A stretch of DNA of 64,000 nucleotides from assembly GCA_905250075.1 (NCBI GenBank), contig CAJNOP010000691.1, positions 49,692-113,691 of the forward strand. Reading direction: 5' to 3'. Source of the stretch: Rotaria sp. Silwood1 (taxonomy: Eukaryota; Rotifera; Eurotatoria; Philodinida; Philodinidae). The translations under genes and the position numbers were made by a program. Shown here in pieces: positions 24,801-35,097 of the stretch. Every line of letters begins with the position of its first letter. Positions within the stretch are counted from its first letter, which is position 1. The notes beneath the pieces were generated by a model, which was not told where the DNA came from, did no database searches, and worked only from the letters and a program-made list of their open reading frames with translations.

Positions 24801-27800
24801 GACCCAGGAGTACCCCCGTAATATAGGACTTGAGGACCCAGGGGTACCCCTATAATATAGGACTTGAGGACCTAAGGGTACCCCCATAATATAGGACTTA
24901 AGGACCTCAGGCTCCCGATATATTCCAATTTATAGGACCTCAAAATTTGGGAAACACAACCTTTGCGTGAGGATGGAAGAGATTTGAAGTTACCAGTTAC
25001 CGTTACCGAGTAACGCAGAGTTACCGTTACCCGGTAACTAGTAACGCAAAAGTTACTAGTTACCAAGTAACTAGTAACGCAAAAGTTACTAGTTACCAAG
25101 TAACTGGTAACGCAAAAGTTACTAGTTACCAAGTAACTGGTAACGCAAAAGTTACTAGTTACCCGGTAACTAGTAACTCCTGCGTTACTAGTTACTTGGT
25201 AACGTAACGGTAACTTCCCTCCCCTAGTATCAATGTTTCTTCTTACTTAGTTCTTGAGAATAGATTGGAAATTGAATTTGATACTTTGACTCATAAGGAA
25301 CAACTGATGGTATACTACGACAATTCTTTTATTTGTATAAATGATCATTCATGTTCTATGGTTACTTACAGATTTTGTATTTGTTCGCTTTCGATACGTG
25401 GTATCATTCGAAAGCACCCGACGGCTATAGATTGAATAATAGTGAGCGATCTTAATCGTTCATCGTTCGATATTTTTAAACCTTTTTCATTCAACAAGGT
25501 TAATTCAGGATATATGAATGTATTGACAAATTCACAAGCAAAATCAATTTCATCATCATTCGGAATATGAAATTGAACTTGAAGTTTATCGAAATCAACA
25601 TATTGTCCCCAAGCCTAAATGATATATTCTATAGAAGATATTGAAAAAAAAAAGACAAACTTACTCGAATTGGCAAAAAGTCAACAAATGGTTCATCAAT
25701 ATTTTCAACCGTTAGTCGATAATCGATCGGATATACATGAGTAAGTGACTCGAGTAAATGTTCAACGGCATGAGCAATAGTTTCGTATGAATTCTTGTTA
25801 ATGAAATGAATACATTGACGAAAAACAGACATTATCATTGGTTTATAGATCATGAGAGCATCACCACGAGCATGAACAAGCTCTGCAAAGAGAATTAAAT
25901 ACCAAGTCAGTTCAATATCACCTTTGTAATCAGTTAGTAATATAGTCGATTCGGAATGGTTTAATATGTTTTCGATGGATTCACATGTTCTAGGCATGAG
26001 ATACTTGAGTGTTTCGACTGGATTTCCCTTGACAAGTGCTTGAACGAGACCAGAGGCAATGTCCCGTGCTCGAGATGATAAACATACACCAGAAACAAAA
26101 TCTATCACTTTTTCTCGAATTTTCTAAATATCGATATTCAAAATCATATATTACAAATGAAATGTAATTAATGCATTTTTTAACATATGATTAATCTATT
26201 TGATGGAAGAAATGATCAAATAGATTTCCGATACATACTTGAAAGATTTTGCTACTGCACTGCTGAACTATATTGAACATAATAGTTGTTAGTTTCCAGT
26301 TGATCATGATATCATCTATATCAACATCTGCGTTACTTGTGACAGCATCGGACATATCTGTTGATAATACGTCAATCATTTGAAATATTCGTTTGAGAAA
26401 TTCGACAATGAAATCGTCAAAGTTTGATGTTGATAAACATACTTCTTTCTCAATCTATAAAAAATAAGAATACATTGTTGTTCGATGTTAAAGTTAAATT
26501 TCACTTCTGTTAGATCATTTCGAATGTTCACTGCTGATGAACAATCAACACATGTAATAAGCATAAGAATAGTATCAAGAAATTCTAATGTAACTGATGT
26601 TTTTTCCAAATCATTCAAATCGATACCCGGTAACACAGACATGAGTAATGGTAATACATAAATTTGTCCTTGAGAATAAGCAGATGTTTGTTGGACTATT
26701 TGACGAGCAATATGCGTTAAACAAGTCATGATTGATGTAAAACGATGTGGTTCAATCATACTACCAATAGACGAAAAATGTCTACAAAGTATCAATGAGT
26801 TATCAAAGAAATAAAAAAAAAGTATATCAGACTTTTCAACAATTGATGGTATAATCAATTCTGGTCGAAGTATGGAAAGGTATTTGCAAGTTTTAGCTGC
26901 TTCTTCAGTATAATCCTTATTAAAAATAGAAATGAATGCATAGTCTTTCACACAATTGACAAAATCAGTAATATCTTGTTCAGTGAGTCGATATGATTCT
27001 AGTGGTGCAAAGAACCAAACAGGACGACTTGTGCGTTCCCTACAAAATTCTTTACAGATAAAACGCACACATCAAAAGTATTTTGTTTATACTCACAAAT
27101 GAACTCGATCGACAAAATTTTGAGCAAGTCCTAGAATAAACTCGACTAGATCCTTTTGAAATGCTCCCGTATTCGATGGATGATAGAAACTTTTCATAGC
27201 AATCAATAGATCTCGCAAGTATTGAAGACATGAACTTCCATTGCCTATCATCGCAATGATCCATTTTGTTGAAGTTGACACAATAGGATTGTATTCTTCT
27301 AAAGACATTTGCATTTTACCAATTGGAAGCGAAAAACTTCGAAGTATATGTGTAAAAATCTAACAAAAATTGGTTTTACTTTAAAAAAAACAAGAAATTT
27401 TTACACCTGTGGTATCCAAGGTTCCCAATGAATATGACCTATATTATTCCAGGCAAGCGATGAAAATATAAGACAAAGATACTAAATTAGATTTTTGATT
27501 ATAAAAAATATATAATGAATAAGACAACTCACTGATTTCCACGCTGATGTCTTCTGCATATTTTCCCATATACTGAAAAACTCAGCTAGCCATAATCTAA
27601 AGAGAAAGATATAACAGAAAGAAGGAAGAGATGAACAAACTTGAATCCTTGATTGTGCAAATCTAGAGGCAGATTGACAGGAAGAAGCAGAGTAAACATT
27701 TTGATGGTATTATCAAAATTCCAATCAAATGGACACATTCGTGGACGTAATTCGTCAAGAATTTCTTGAGTGGCCTGTGCTGAAAAGTATGAAGTACATA

Positions 27801-28399
27801 GTCGTACACAAGCAAAAAGCGACTTATTAATATCTCTGAAAGCAAAATTAATAATAATAATAATAAATTATTTCAGTTCTTCAATACAAAAAAAATCATA
27901 CGAACTTGGGCAAAATGACTAATCCATGTGTTTTATCATGATTATCATAAATGAGTTGAGCCCAATTGTAGAATATTCGCCAATCGATTGTCAAATCATT
28001 TCTTGTGATTAGACGGATCTTTCTACAAAACATTGTTCTATTATTTCTAAACCGAAATGAAAATACGAACCGCATGAGCTCGCGAAGCATATCAAAACAT
28101 ATTTGAGCATGTATATAATTCAAATTAGTAATAGAAAGAATAGACAAATACAAATTAATAAGTTTGACATGATCAACTTTAGTAAAATTGAATCCATAGA
28201 GTGAAATGAATCTTTTCAGTTTATCTGACCAAACTGAAAAGCCAGGCTCTAATTCACCCGATTGAATGGTACACGATAAGTTTTCTCGAATTTCATCAAA
28301 CAATATGAAACTTTGTCGCTTGATGGATTCATAGAATGGTGTATATTTATTGTAAATGTTAGGGTGTTGCAGATTTTTTTCGATCGAATAATTATTCAT
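12890..28399 (-). CDS. PSME4: Proteasome activator subunit 4 (PA200/Blm10)
   Basis: This is a HEAT-repeat solenoid that caps the 20S proteasome, opens its gate and stimulates ubiquitin-independent degradation, mainly in the nucleus. I could join 31 exons (5' to 3'): 28071-28399, 27906-28022, 27641-27835, 27533-27596, 27407-27481, 27097-27359, 26833-27039, 26505-26781, 26239-26454, 25665-26123, 25370-25614, 25247-25314, 17963-18022, 17855-17910, 17639-17800, 17498-17590, 17320-17448, 16914-17257, 16729-16858, 16228-16674, 15086-15250, 14854-14958, 14578-14801, 14376-14515, 14263-14331, 14113-14189, 13906-14037, 13626-13847, 13469-13562, 13079-13191, 12890-13024. Phases agree throughout and give 1803 residues (human about 1843). 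Family landmarks are [74 protein letters not shown] and [12 protein letters not shown]. The C-terminus is Tyr-Tyr-Ala, which in Blm10/PA200 docks into the 20S alpha ring. The start is the ATG at 28399; a CTCTTTTCAG just upstream suggests a spliced 5' leader. Intron 12 (18023-25246) holds a 7.2-kb transposon, intron 18 is GC-AG, and intron 20 (15251-16227) holds another inverted-repeat element. No inactivating change was seen. Confidence 0.97.
15410..16087. mobile_element. Inverted-repeat element inside PSME4 intron 20
   Basis: The ends at 15410-15436 and 16062-16087 are inverted repeats sharing TGTGGAACTCACAT next to TTTGAC. The interior has no open frame of note. The host intron is 977 bp where neighbouring introns are 42-130 bp, which supports insertion. 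I found no clear target duplication. Confidence 0.5.
18070..18306. repeat. 33-bp minisatellite A, left copy
   Basis: Tandem units built from GTTACTAGTTAC and its own complement GTAACTAGTAAC, separated by TTTTGC. Each unit is therefore internally palindromic. Because 33 is a multiple of three the array reads as a long meaningless open frame. The mirror copy is at 24985-25215. Confidence 0.9.
18350..19052. repeat. 34-bp minisatellite B, left copy (about 20 units)
   Basis: The unit contains GGTCCTCAAGTCCTATA followed by TTATGGGGGTACCCTTA. Units vary at a few positions. A 10-base N gap is at 18762-18771. The same array, reverse-complemented and longer, is at 23380-24905. Translated frames across it are an artefact. 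Confidence 0.95.
19054..19135 (+). other. tRNA-like (SINE-like) segment
   Basis: TGGCTGAATAGT resembles a pol III A box and GTGTTCGAACTTC a B box about 45 bases later; the segment ends TTCGGCACCA with a partial acceptor-stem match to GCCG at its start. The arms do not fold as a proper tRNA, so I read it as a tRNA-derived repeat head, not a functional tRNA. Confidence 0.35.
19477..19565. repeat. CAGCACCT minisatellite C, left copy
   Basis: Short tandem CTCAGCACCTTCTCAGCACC-like units, preceded by GGGGGAAAGTGCAG. Related arrays lie at 22055-22135 and 23075-23165, each followed by the complementary CTGCACTTTCCCC, so this block marks the edges of a nested layer. Confidence 0.8.
19685..20295. repeat. 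34-bp minisatellite D, left copy (about 18 units)
   Basis: Units of the form GGTCCTCATCTCCTACTATA followed by TGAAGGTACCCTTA. Both unit length and sequence show D is a diverged sibling of minisatellite B. The mirror copy is at 21035-21358. Confidence 0.9.
20296..20627. other. GC-richer spacer inside the nested element
   Basis: A stretch with runs of G and C (for example GGGGAGGAGCGGGGGG near 20338) and no interpretable coding content. Its base composition differs from the surrounding AT-rich sequence, which suggests a separate origin. Confidence 0.4.
20628..21027. mobile_element. Nested inverted-repeat element 1
   Basis: The left arm 20628-20685 (containing CTAATACTTGCAATGGTATG) and the right arm 20965-21027 are complements with mismatches. 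An inner inverted repeat around TTTTTGATTTTTTTCGTCA sits at its centre. Confidence 0.6.
21035..21358. repeat. 34-bp minisatellite D, right (reverse-complement) copy
   Basis: About nine units complementary to the array at 19685-20295, with more divergence and some shortened units. Confidence 0.85.
21410..21666. mobile_element. Nested inverted-repeat element 2
   Basis: Both ends carry AAGATTTTGGAGATGCCACC in opposite orientation, preceded by AGTGTCACAT. Between them are repeated GAGATG and CATCTC words, so the whole piece can fold on itself. Confidence 0.65.
21667..22006. mobile_element. Nested inverted-repeat element 3
   Basis: The arms of about 160 bp are complements with scattered mismatches; the shared words include GAAACCAACTATAGATTCG and CGAAAAAGTCGATTCG. 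No coding content. Confidence 0.7.
22055..23200. repeat. CAGCACCT minisatellites and AT-rich spacer
   Basis: CAGCACCT arrays at 22055-22135 and 23075-23165 enclose an AT-rich spacer (22200-23070) with no recognised gene. The sequence at 22015-22060 is the complement of 19565-19620, so the left and right halves of the element mirror each other here. Confidence 0.6.
23380..24905. repeat. 34-bp minisatellite B, right (reverse-complement) copy (about 45 units)
   Basis: Units of ATAATATAGGACTTGAGGAC followed by CTAAGGGTACCCCC. Blocks of several units recur in the same order (for example around 23680-23870 and 23890-24070), which indicates higher-order duplication within the array. Confidence 0.95.
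24985..25215. repeat. 33-bp minisatellite A, right (reverse-complement) copy
   Basis: The mirror of the array at 18070-18306, ending just inside the right terminus of the hAT-like element. Confidence 0.9.
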
Positions 28400-29161
28400 T
28401 TGTGTATCTGAAAAGAGAATACAATTAGATCGAAAGCATTACAAAGAATGATTTGAGAAGTTTACTCAAGAGGTCTCTATGAATACAATTAATTAATCTT
28501 TCGAGTAATATTAAGATTCAAAATTTCAGTAGGTGGTCGGCATAAAGAAAACAACGACATGCTACGAAAAGATGGTAAGCACATTGTAGATAACTCTTAT
28601 CACTACTCTTCTCCTTCTTTTCTTTGTCCACATAAAGTCAAGAATGAGAACAGCATTTATTAAATTGTTAAAACACGAAAGAAAAAAAGATCATGCTGTG
28701 GAGAATTGGATGATCCAACTCGATATGTTAAAGCTTTTTGATCATGAAGAAGTTAATATAAAATTTAATGCAATTGGTTATGCGCGTAAGGATTATTCTC
28801 ACTTGTCTCAAATCGATTCTCGTCTACTGTTGTTGCGCTTTTGTAACGAATGAATATGCTTTAGATATGACATGCTGATAAATTTATCCGTTCTTTTCCT
28901 TATTAGTCATCCACCAAACTTGATGTAAATATTGGTTTTGAATCATTTTCAGTTCGCTATTTTCTCATTATTACTCAATGGATATTTGTTGTTGTTTGGA
29001 TACATTGTTCATGAAAAAACGTTGCTATAAAGTAGCTTTTCAACGCCAAATTTTCGAAAAAAAACGCTATTTTTACAGTTAATCACGTTATTTTTTATTG
29101 GAATGCGTTTCTTCAATTTAAAATGTCAAAATAAATTATATAAAAACATGTCAATCCATTT

Positions 29162-29190
29162 TCAAGCATAATAACTGTGCGTAACGAGTA
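29162..29190 (-). pseudogene. Remnant of a second PSME4 3' end
   Basis: On the minus strand this reads L-V-T-H-S-Y-Y-A then stop; the intact gene ends L-I-S-H-S-Y-Y-A then stop. Similarity continues past the stop into the 3' flank (AAGCATAATAACTGTG is shared, with further matches beyond). Upstream of these codons the sequence runs straight into a G-rich/C-rich hairpin at 29187-29255. The match is short, so chance is not excluded, but agreement on both sides of the stop favours a duplicated and truncated gene end. Confidence 0.5.
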
Positions 29191-29255
29191 GGGAGTGAGG
29201 ATGAGGGTGATAAATCTACCGGCATACGCTCGCTCCCATCCTTGAGCAAAAGAAA
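29187..29255. repeat. Degenerate fold-back hairpin beside the PSME4 remnant
   Basis: The left arm is GTAGGGAGTGAGGATGAGGG and the right arm CTCGCTCCCATCCTTGAG. It has the same polarity as the telomere-like hairpins but a more diverged motif. Confidence 0.45.
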
Positions 29256-30803
29256 AGGCTCTGGCACGTTATTTCCTAGGGAGAAAATTGAAACATATCA
29301 CATGATTGCTTTGAATCATGTTTCGGTGTAAACTTACCGTCATCCACACTTCTTTTCAATGCTACACATTGCGCAGCATAAACAACGGTTTTTTTTGCGG
29401 TTCTTATGTGAATATTCTTCATCTATTTTCTTTCTCTGACATGTGAATTTTTCTTTTTTTCTTTCACTTGTTTTTCTTCTTCTACATGACTGTTACACTT
29501 CTTACGTGGCGTTATTTTTTATCGCCATTACTAAGGCTTCGTTTACAATTAGAATATACATTCGAAAGTAATAACCGTAAGCGTAACATCCCTCAAAAAA
29601 AGGTGTTCGCCGTCGATTTTGCCAAGTGAGCAGTTTGAAATCAGTGTTACTATCTTGACTTCTAATCGCAAAAAGTCCTTGTATTCTGTTTTTTCTTCTT
29701 TTTTAACATTTCTTTCTTCGTATATTTTTTTGTTTTGCTTCCCTTTACCTGTGTTTTCTTTTCTCCCTGATACCGGGATTATGGGTATCAAGACTATTTC
29801 TGATAGGACAGTTTATATTAGTAAAATAGTATAATTATAGCTATGACATGTTTTCTCTTTAATTAAGGACGTCATTTAATAAAGTTCGAAAGAAATGGTT
29901 CAACAACCTTCGCATTAATTGTAGATGTTTCAATAGACTAGATTCTAATTTTGAACATCAACTCGCACGACCAGAAATGGCCGTATCCGACAATAGTTCT
30001 AGTCTCTGTTTTCAACTAGTGTCACTAGATATCCTGTCTCAGAGAAGAAGAGTGATACACAGCTATCGTTTCTGACAGTTTGTTCACTTCGTATCCGTAA
30101 AGAAACTGTAGTGATCAGATATACACGGGCACTCGCCGGTCCTGCTGTTTGTAAACTTAGAATATGAAACATACAAGTAGAATGAATCGTAGAAAAGAAC
30201 GAATGATCTTTGACTGTATCTTACACTTTATATTAGGTCTGTACAGAGGAAAAATTCAGAGTGAAGAGCAGTCAAACGTAAGACTACTCATAGTCCTTTC
30301 TGCTACTGCTGATGTATATCAACCAATTAGATTGCATTTGTGTTTCCAAGAGGTCAGCTCTTAACCATTCACATTTTCGTAGGAGAAATTTATTCAAGAA
30401 GCGACCAATACACTGTAAAAGAAGGTATCAGATAAAATCTATCAGAATTTGATTCTAGTCGACATTGAACACCATTTCGATTGAAATCTGTTCGGATACA
30501 GCTGTACCTTTCCTGGATACACTAAAAGGCACTGGGTTTTGTAGTATTATGAAATTGAACCCAAAGACACTCATAGGAGTGAAGATGAACAGAATAGCAT
30601 AGTCCTCATCCCTTAATCTCACCTTTACCATCAAGCGAAGAAAATCAAATATCCTTGTTCATGTTGCAGTACATTTACTTAATTTTGTTATCGTTCCCTT
30701 TCAGCACTCCAGTTTCTAAGAGAAGTACACCATCGTTATTTGTATTTTATTTCATCATTTATTGCTGCAAGACACGTTCAATTATAATTTTAAAAGAAAA
30801 GAA

Positions 30804-31331
30804 ATGTTGTCGAACTGCACATTCTTTAGAATCTATGGAAGAGACATGCGTCTACTCGAGAATGATCGAGTGTGCAAAAAAATGGGCCATCTGAATTTTC
30901 ATACCTGGGCGCTTGGTGCTCAGTTCTATTCGACAGATATTCATTCAATTCGCATAAAAGTCGAAAGTAAATATGACACATTCATGGGAATTGTCTCAGC
31001 GGACATCGCTATACCCATGATCATCTCCAACACAGTTTCAACGCACGGCTGGTGGACAGGTGGAGGTGTTCTTGTCAATGGAAAGGTGCAAGAGAAACAT
31101 CGCTGGACAAATCACCATCAAGAAAATGATATTTACAGATTGACAATCGATTGTGATCGACACCATTTGAGTATTGTCAATGAACGAACTAACATGTATT
31201 GCAACGGACGACTGCTACAACACGAGATCGACGTGAATCAACCAGATTATATGAAAGTTGATTTCGTCGAAGCTCCTCATCCATGGATATTGTTTATTCT
31301 TCTTCGCAAAGGTCAAATTCGTCTCATGTGA
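30804..31331 (+). CDS. SPRY/B30.2-like domain protein
   Basis: An open frame of about 175 residues from the ATG at 30804 (an earlier in-frame ATG is at 30762). The order of features suggests a SPRY-type beta-sandwich: FHTWALGAQFYSTDIHSIRI, then KYDTFMGIVSADIAIPM, GWWTGGGVLVNGKV, NDIYRLTIDCDRHHLSIVNE and a closing HPWILFILLRKGQIRLM. SPRY domains bind protein partners and usually sit after RING or B-box modules; none is visible upstream, so this may be a stand-alone protein, the last exon of a larger gene, or a fragment. It has no intron. Confidence 0.55.
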   Translation: MLSNCTFFRIYGRDMRLLENDRVCKKMGHLNFHTWALGAQFYSTDIHSIRIKVESKYDTFMGIVSADIAIPMIISNTVSTHGWWTGGGVLVNGKVQEKHRWTNHHQENDIYRLTIDCDRHHLSIVNERTNMYCNGRLLQHEIDVNQPDYMKVDFVEAPHPWILFILLRKGQIRLM

Positions 31332-32596
31332 ATGCTACATCCAGATCTCCGGTTGTATTGATAACGATATCCTCATCCGATCCTAACAAGCCGTACCATG
31401 ATGATATTTCGAATACAACTAATAATGACGACTGACTCATGATTTGCTCAATAAAAGCAAAGTTAAATATTGACTAAGACGATCAGATTACTGCAAAGGA
31501 AACCTGAAAACCTAAGTAACCTTTGTTGGTATTTGAAAACTATTCTTCACATTCATAGCGAAATTCAGCAATTTTTAAAAAATCAAAGACTGCTTCCTCT
31601 GCATTCATACATTCCATTTTGCTCGTATTAGATAAATTGAGAAACAAATCGACCTATCTCTTGAGAAAAAGACAAGTAATCAATCAAAAAACAAAGAGTG
31701 TGAGTATGACTGAAGAAAAGTCTAATGTTCATGCCCACACCCACACCCATACCCTTTTTATCTTCTGAAAAGAAGAAAATATTAGATGAATACAAGTTTT
31801 TCTGAAAAACAGATCAGAGATACTATGTCGCAATGACTCGAATAATATATTTTTACTTTCAGATTCTGTCGTTTTCATGCTGAAATTGTTTTTTTTCTGA
31901 AAAAAGATGCAATTTTCTACTAAACGACAGAAAGAGGGAAAACAATATATGGAGCAGCAAAATTCGAAACACACTAAAATTCAATCAAGTTTGACTCTCT
32001 CTATTGTCACTCATCTAAAGTAATTAATTAATTCTTTTTTAATTAATTTTATATCAGCCAATAGAGAAATGTTCAATGTCTCTCAGAAAGAAAACCTTCT
32101 CTATGATGCACGTAGCTTAAAAATATAAGTAAAATGTTAAAAGCTTTTTTCCGGCACAATTAGGACACCTGACTGTCTGGTAATTCAAACAGTTTTTTTC
32201 AAACTAGAAAAACAATAATCTGTAGATATTTTTGAGAGAGCATAATTTTTGCATTGAAAGTAAGTTATAGACAAACGCGCTACTTTTACAATATTCTCTT
32301 GCTTTTTAAATAGCTTCTGAAATGGGAGCTAATTATCTTGCTTACGCAAATCCTCACATGAAATCTACGTCTTTCTCTTCGTGGAAATAATATATACAAT
32401 GACGTAGTTTTGTAACGTAGCACCGAGAAACACAAAACTATTTTATCTTCGCATAATGCTGACTAGTACTATCGCAAAAGTAAAGCAATATTTTTGCAGT
32501 GCAAATTTTTCTTCCTTCACTTGTTGCACACTTTAATTAATATAAAATTGAGCTGACAGTACCATCCAATTATAAAGAGAGTAGTATAACGCAAAC
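31332..32596. other. Intergenic region
   Basis: I saw no gene. A telomere-like hairpin lies at 31696-31755. The last 200 bases should contain the promoter of the receptor gene at 32597; the presence of TATAAAATT at about 32540 and TATAAAG near 32573 is noted only as AT-rich context. Confidence 0.4.
31696..31755. repeat. Telomere-like fold-back hairpin
   Basis: The left arm is AGAGTGTGAGTATGAC and the right arm GCCCACACCCACACCCATAC; the loop is about 20 bases. Confidence 0.6.
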
Positions 32597-33683
32597 ATGG
32601 AAAAGTACAGAATGTCGTCGAACGATACTTCTACATCAGCCGCCGTCCAATTTTATCTCATTTCTCAATACATGAATATTGGATTCGGTTTCACCCTATT
32701 CATCGGTGGTGTTTTCGGAAATCTTCTCAACATCGTTGTATTCCTCAAATTGGGTAATTACCGACACAATGCCTGTTCACTTTTCATGCTTGCTCAATCT
32801 TTCTTCAATCTGAACCTTCTTATTGTGGGTGTTGGCACTCGAGTTCTTAGCCAAGGTTTTCAAATAGATTTCACATTGTCAAATAGAATCTGGTGCAAAT
32901 TTCGCTCTTGTATCGTTGATATCAATATTCTTTGTTCACTCAGCTGCCTTTGTCTACAATCTCTCGATGCATTTTTCTGCACCTCGCGATCTGTTATCTG
33001 GCGACAGAAGAGTAGTATTCGAACAGCCCGATTATTCGTGATCGGATGTGTACTCTTTTGGAGTATCCATCAACTGCCCTATTGGTTTATACAAGACCTT
33101 GTAATTGTTAATGGCAAACCTGCGTGTGTAATAACAAATATTGTGTATACTCAATACCGCACCTACTTCTTGAATTTTGTGCTTTATCTAACGCTTCCTG
33201 TTTCGGTTAGTAGTACATTTGCCATTCTCACCTACCGACGTTTTCAATCGTTAAAAATACACGAACAGCATGCACTCTCTGTTCTCACAAAACAGATGAC
33301 ACAAATGGCATTATTTCAAATTGTGATTGTGTTGCTGTTTATGATGCCATATGGTATTGCAACAGCCTATTTTGTTAGTTCAGCAGGCATTACCAAGAGT
33401 GCTTATCGTATATCTATAGAACAAGTGGTTCAACTCTTTTTTCTACTATATGGTTATGGTACATATGCGGTAAGTAATGTAGGTTCTTTTGGCATACAAT
33501 TTGTCATGACTCTATTTTCAGAGCTCATTCTACTGTTATTATGCAGTCTCGAAAACATTTCGTAAGCAAGTCTTCAATACGATCAAGCAGTTAGTACTGT
33601 ATAATTGGAGAAGAAATCAAATTTTGCCAATAACACAAACGAATCATCCACCCACTACTCAACAACAGATAGTTCAATCGTGA
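32597..33683 (+). CDS. Rhodopsin-like G-protein coupled receptor
   Basis: Two exons, 32597-33469 and 33522-33683, join in phase across a 52-bp GT-AG intron to give 344 residues. Seven hydrophobic segments lie at about 26-50 (with the GN pair at 41-42), 58-80, 103-125, 144-163, 190-212, 238-260 and 276-298. Cys100 before helix 3 and Cys177 in the second outer loop can form the usual disulfide. The DRY motif after helix 3 is replaced by LDAFFCTSR, as in many lineage-expanded receptors. After the intron the frame completes helix 7 (SSFYCYYAVSKTFRKQ) and a polar tail with THPPTT-like sequence. Such receptors sense peptides or small molecules at the plasma membrane; the ligand is unknown. No damage was seen. 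Confidence 0.88.
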
Positions 33684-35097
33684 GAAATCGAAGTGACATG
33701 TGTAAGGACGGAAGCGGGTTCCATAAAAAATTTGCCCTATTGTATATCCCCATGTATCATATAATGAAACTTCAATTCCTTGTAGTCGTGTCCCTTTGTT
33801 TCTAAGAAAACAAGTTCTACCACCGTTTTTATATTCATATGATATTAAACACATTTCAAGATACGTCAAAGTACATTGATGTACTTCAATGTGTTTCTTC
33901 GTATTTTTGTGCATTTTTAAGTTAAAGTTTCTACTAATATTGAAATTATACCAACCAAATAGGAGTTATGTAATCAATCGTCGCGCCATATAGAGCACTA
34001 TTGGAGCCTTTCATGAAACTCTTCAACAATGTGAAAATTATATATTCTAGTGTTAAACAATGCATATATTTTTTAAATAATCATTTATAAACAATACGGT
34101 ATTTCTATAAAAACCTAGTAGGGTGTGGGTATGGGTATCGGTATCGGTGTGCAGATGTGGGTACTACAGGGGTCATAAGTTTGTGTATAAAAAAAATGAC
34201 ATATATTAATTTCCATACACAACCAACCGCACAGCCACACACATACACCCACATCTTATTTATTTATCGTTTGTTCAAACCTGATTTTTATTCAAAAGAT
34301 TCATCTTTTAATTCAATAAACTATATGTTCATGGTTTTTCGAAACATATTTCAATCGAATAAATTATATCGTATGGAAATTGTTTGCACAAAAAATCAAC
34401 AACGAAAGATTTCTGCATATTTTAATTCAATGAAATTTCGAAGGCGAACATATTTCATTTTATTTTGGAATATTGTTTGAAGTTGAAATGTCTAGAGACT
34501 ATTTTTTGTAGACTACACGTTGAACAGTTTTCCTTTTTTTAAATTACATCTTTTAATACTATTTTTTGTGTTATTTGAAGGCGTGAATATGTTCACATCA
34601 TACTTGTGCTATTAAAAGTCTAATATATCTTGTCAATGACAAAGACAAGCTGTTCCATTATTAGCGTTGCATTAATTGTCAATTCTAAGACTTCATTTTG
34701 CCTTACTGAAAGAAGTAATCTTTTCGATGATCTTATTTTAATAGATTACTGTCACTAAACGATATCTTGAATAAAATCTTTTTGGTTTGAGTTTGGTTCA
34801 ACTCAGCACGTACTCGAACAAACATATTTGACTTCAATTTGTTTAAAATATTATATTAACACTAATCAGATTTTCGATGAATACACTTCGAAGACATGAC
34901 ATTTGAATGCATACCGAAAACAATGAAAGCATTTATTCATGTAAATGAGTAAGCACTTTTTTGCTCAAACTTCATAGCGAACGAAAGTTCTTGAGTTCGA
35001 ATACCGATATGAATCATTATTTTCTTTTTTCAAAAGTCTGTAACAAGATCACTAGTTTTCAAAAAATTATTCACAATATTGTAAATTTTTGATTCTT
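33684..35097. other. Intergenic region
   Basis: I saw no gene. It contains the telomere-like hairpin at 34120-34255. Short frames at 33605-33914 and 34157-34480 are overlaps of the receptor tail or of the hairpin. Confidence 0.4.
34120..34255. repeat. Telomere-like fold-back hairpin, long loop
   Basis: The left arm starts GGGTGTGGGTATGGGTAT; the right arm ends CACACACATACACCCACA. About 50 bases of AT-rich loop lie between. Confidence 0.65.

Larger units (their letters stand above)
18048..25234. mobile_element. Large nested hAT-like non-autonomous transposon in PSME4 intron 12
   Basis: The element spans 18056-25226 (7171 bp) and is flanked by a perfect 8-bp direct repeat GTATCAAT (18048-18055 and 25227-25234). 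Both ends read TAGGGGAGGGAAGTTACC inward. An 8-bp duplication and T/CAGGG-type ends are hallmarks of the hAT superfamily; no transposase gene is visible. Removing the element and one repeat copy restores a 45-bp intron with normal GT and AG ends. The interior is layered symmetrically: a 33-bp array, a 34-bp array, a CAGCACCT array and a second 34-bp array on the left, each recurring in reverse complement on the right, with three smaller inverted-repeat elements near the centre. One 10-base N gap lies at 18762-18771. Confidence 0.85.
28400..30760. other. Intergenic region upstream of PSME4
   Basis: This should hold the PSME4 promoter and 5' leader just above 28400. I saw no other gene. Short open frames at 28644-28853 and 29549-29834 show no domain and lie in T-rich, low-complexity sequence. 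Confidence 0.45.
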
